Part shown: in pieces, positions 5,030-7,112 of the stretch | Layout of the letters: each line of letters opens with the position of its first letter | Numbering within the stretch: position 1 is the stretch's first letter | Notes under the pieces: model-generated | Seen by the model: the letters and a program-made list of their open reading frames with translations, nothing else | What the model was told of the DNA's origin: nothing | Database searches by the model: none | Origin: an uncultured Lachnospiraceae bacterium | GTDB lineage: Bacteria > Bacillota > Clostridia > Lachnospirales > Lachnospiraceae | Assembly: GCA_902797705.1 (NCBI GenBank) | Contig: CADBTX010000123.1 | Coordinates: 1-7,112 of the forward strand | Direction of reading: 5' to 3' | DNA length: 7,112 nt | Translations under genes and position numbers: made by a program

Positions 5030-7112
5030 TCAGGAACGGTTCAAAATGCGTTTCAGCGCTCTGCGGCAGCGGTTTCCGCGGATCAGCCTGATCACGATCA
5101 CCATAAAGAGGACAAGCGCGGCAGCAATGCAGAAGATGATCCACTTTGGATCCGGACTCTTCTTCAGGATATAGAAACTGCCCTGACCCTTTTCCAGAGG
5201 GCAGGTAAATACCATGTAACGTCCGTCACGGTCTGTTTCCAGTATGCTGTATCCTGTTTCCCCGTCGGGGAGGGCTGCGCTGTCCTCTTTTCCGTATCCG
5301 TCCGCAAGAAGCCTTATCCTGCACTCACTGTCCCCGGAGAGATATTCCGTCTCTATACGGAAATCATACCTGTCCACAGCTCTGTCATAGCCCTTGGGAC
5401 ATTCCAGTGAGTCTCCCTCCACGGCTCTCTTCTCATAGCTGACACGGGTGTCCTTATGGAATCGACCGCTTATCAGCATAACAGGGAAGGGCTCGGAAGA
5501 CGCCACGGTTGTCACATAGGAAACATACACTGCGTTCACCACAGTGTTCTGCCTGATATCCGTTAGATCCTTTTCTTCCCATGTCCCGAACATATTCTCT
5601 TTCTCGGGGATCTCCGGGTAGTCCTCCTTTGAAACCTTCCCGCCGTACGGCACCTTCAGGGTCTTTACCGTTTCCCCGAGGGACTGGAAGGTGACAGTCA
5701 TATTCCTGCTCTCCTCCGGAACTCCCGGCAGTTTTATCAATTCATCAAAGGGCAGGGCCTTTGCCTCATTGTCGAATGTAAGTCCGTTTACGGCTCCCAC
5801 CGTATCATCCACAAAATAGTTTCCGGAAACTGTCTTTTCGGTAAGGTCGGTATCACCTGCAATGGCACCGTATTTTTCCTTTACCCCGTCCTGAATGCTG
5901 ACAAGAGCGATATTCCCGACTATGTTCACACCGTAGCCGGCTATGCCGCCCACATAGCGGTTTCCCGAAACCTGCCCCATGGAGAAGGAATCCCGGATCA
6001 GATATCCGCTTTTCCCGACGATACCTCCGGCATAGTCTCCTTTGTCGGTCTCCACGGATCCGAAGTTTTCCGAGGCTATGACCGCCCCGATATCCATTTT
6101 CCCGGCAATGCCTCCGGCACACTCATTCTTCACCGTGACACTCCCCCTGTTTGTGCAGCCGATGATGGAGGCCCTCTTGGTCTTTGTCCGATTCATGCTG
6201 TAATCACCTTCCGGCTCTACTTCAAAATCCGTCTGAAGATCAAATTCCGTGTCCACCATTCCGGCAATACCGCCGCCGTTGATATCCGTTTCTATGACAC
6301 CGGTGTTCTCACAGTGCGTGATCCTGCCCCTTGCGGGAGTACTGTCCGGATCGTCCGACACATCATCAAAGATATCATTAAGGTCCTCGGTATCTCTAAG
6401 CCTGCTTATCTCATTCCTTACATCTTCAAAGCCTTCATTGATATCCTCGCTGAGTTCCGACAATGAGGCGGTTATGCCGTCCATCTTTTTCCTCACAACC
6501 CCGTCGGAATGCTTAAGGGCATCACTTAAGACATCCATGCACTCCGCTATGGTATCTATCTGGTTTGTAATGTCATCATCGGTGCTCCTTAAGTCCGTTT
6601 TATAGCTGTCATAGGCATCCCTAAGGAAATCGTCCAGCGAGCCGGTCTCATCCCTCAGTCTGGACGCACTCTTTCTCGCCTCGTTGTACTCTTTTCCCGC
6701 GCTCTTTGTGACTTCCAGAAGGGCATCCGTCTGCTTATCCATATCCTTATTTAAGGTGCCGATCTTTGAAATATAGTCCTTCATATCAATTCGGACTCCG
6801 GAAGAGGCTGCCTTCTCCGCTGCGATCATCAGCTTGTCCAGTTCATCAAAGTCACTGCGCAGTGCTTTGATGGCATCCTTTGCCTTTCCCGTTTTTATTT
6901 TGATATCCAGATCATTGATGATGTCTCTTATGGAATTAGTGTGGCTCCTCAGGTCACCCTCCATGACATCATCTTTTCCCCGGTAATAGTCCTTGTAGCT
7001 GTCGATGGAACCCCTGAGGTCATCCGCTCTCTTCCGTATCCCGTCTATCTTTTCCTGAATGTTGTCATCCTCGGTCTTGAATTCTCCCTGAAGGGCGGTG
7101 ATAAGACCCACC
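5030..7112 (-). CDS. Large surface protein: coiled coil, GLUG-like repeats, C-terminal anchor (5' partial)
   Basis: 693 residues are visible; the frame is open at the window edge, so the true start and presumed signal peptide are missing, and the GTG at 7111 is not a trusted start. Numbering from that codon: residues 1-250 are Asp/Lys-rich, proline-free and predicted coiled coil. Residues 263-420 hold five repeats of the form C-x-N-x-G-x-V ending in GGIAG (280-284, 333-337, 362-366, 388-392, and a degenerate GAIAG 415-419), like GLUG motifs forming a beta-solenoid. An acidic insertion (about 286-305) interrupts the first spacing. Residues 471-512 (TVTF...PYGG...PEKENMFGTWE) resemble an InlB B-repeat. 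A membrane helix (657-674) and a basic tail (RGNRCRRALKRILNRS) end the protein, so the bulk faces outside; there is no LPXTG. No catalytic motif is seen. It is probably a wall-spanning adhesin or scaffold. Function unknown. Confidence 0.8.
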   Translation of the reverse strand, partial: VGLITALQGEFKTEDDNIQEKIDGIRKRADDLRGSIDSYKDYYRGKDDVMEGDLRSHTNSIRDIINDLDIKIKTGKAKDAIKALRSDFDELDKLMIAAEKAASSGVRIDMKDYISKIGTLNKDMDKQTDALLEVTKSAGKEYNEARKSASRLRDETGSLDDFLRDAYDSYKTDLRSTDDDITNQIDTIAECMDVLSDALKHSDGVVRKKMDGITASLSELSEDINEGFEDVRNEISRLRDTEDLNDIFDDVSDDPDSTPARGRITHCENTGVIETDINGGGIAGMVDTEFDLQTDFEVEPEGDYSMNRTKTKRASIIGCTNRGSVTVKNECAGGIAGKMDIGAVIASENFGSVETDKGDYAGGIVGKSGYLIRDSFSMGQVSGNRYVGGIAGYGVNIVGNIALVSIQDGVKEKYGAIAGDTDLTEKTVSGNYFVDDTVGAVNGLTFDNEAKALPFDELIKLPGVPEESRNMTVTFQSLGETVKTLKVPYGGKVSKEDYPEIPEKENMFGTWEEKDLTDIRQNTVVNAVYVSYVTTVASSEPFPVMLISGRFHKDTRVSYEKRAVEGDSLECPKGYDRAVDRYDFRIETEYLSGDSECRIRLLADGYGKEDSAALPDGETGYSILETDRDGRYMVFTCPLEKGQGSFYILKKSPDPKWIIFCIAAALVLFMVIVIRLIRGNRCRRALKRILNRS

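Noticed and set aside
5081..5093. GATCAG/CTGATC inverted repeat near the convergent gene ends
   Set aside because: Six-base arms with a single-base loop inside coding sequence and no T-run; not a terminator.
6249..6605. 118-residue open frame on the plus strand, Ser/Leu-rich
   Set aside because: It mirrors the Asp/Lys-rich coding of the coiled-coil gene on the other strand; no start signals or family resemblance.
7109..7111. GTG as the true start of the surface protein
   Set aside because: It is simply the first start-like codon at the window edge; there is no signal peptide after it and the frame stays open to the end.

Overview
The window looks like chromosomal DNA from an anaerobic, plant-fibre-using Clostridia relative, most likely a Lachnospiraceae. 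The pointers are a cellobiose phosphorylase very close in remembered sequence to the clostridial enzyme, a DUF1700 protein, a THUMP RNA methyltransferase of the Firmicutes length, and a GLUG-type surface protein of a kind I associate with that family. Base composition is roughly even, and no phage, IS element, tRNA or CRISPR is visible. The genus cannot be fixed from this stretch.

Layout. Positions 1-428 (minus) hold the 5' part of a secreted, probably N-acetylmuramoyl-L-alanine amidase-like protein, cut by the window edge. Its ATG overlaps the stop of the gene before it, a THUMP/class I SAM RNA methyltransferase (425-1594, minus). Positions 1595-1873 are non-coding and carry a strong minus-oriented terminator, AT-rich palindromes and candidate promoters. 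A DUF1700/HAAS membrane protein follows (1874-2362, minus). A divergent 215-bp control region (2363-2577) separates it from a complete GH94 cellobiose phosphorylase gene (2578-5010, plus). That gene converges, with a 19-bp gap, on a large C-terminally anchored surface protein (5030-7112, minus) whose 5' end lies outside the window.

How it works together. Cellobiose phosphorylase is cytoplasmic and splits imported cellobiose with phosphate, saving ATP. It has its own promoter and ribosome binding site, bracketed by two near-identical 15-bp LacI/CcpA-like sites 118 bp apart. The RNA methyltransferase and the amidase-like gene form one translationally linked unit. The two cell-envelope proteins (amidase-like, GLUG surface protein) and the DUF1700 protein have no direct metabolic link to cbp that I can see.

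The most unusual signal is in gene starts. Both the methyltransferase and the DUF1700 gene lack a Shine-Dalgarno, and each has a good -10 box placed so that transcription should begin on or next to the A of the ATG. Both look like leaderless mRNAs, whereas cbp and the amidase-like gene have ordinary ribosome binding sites. No wholly new system is evident; the leaderless pair, the twin operators and the GLUG/coiled-coil protein are the points worth following.
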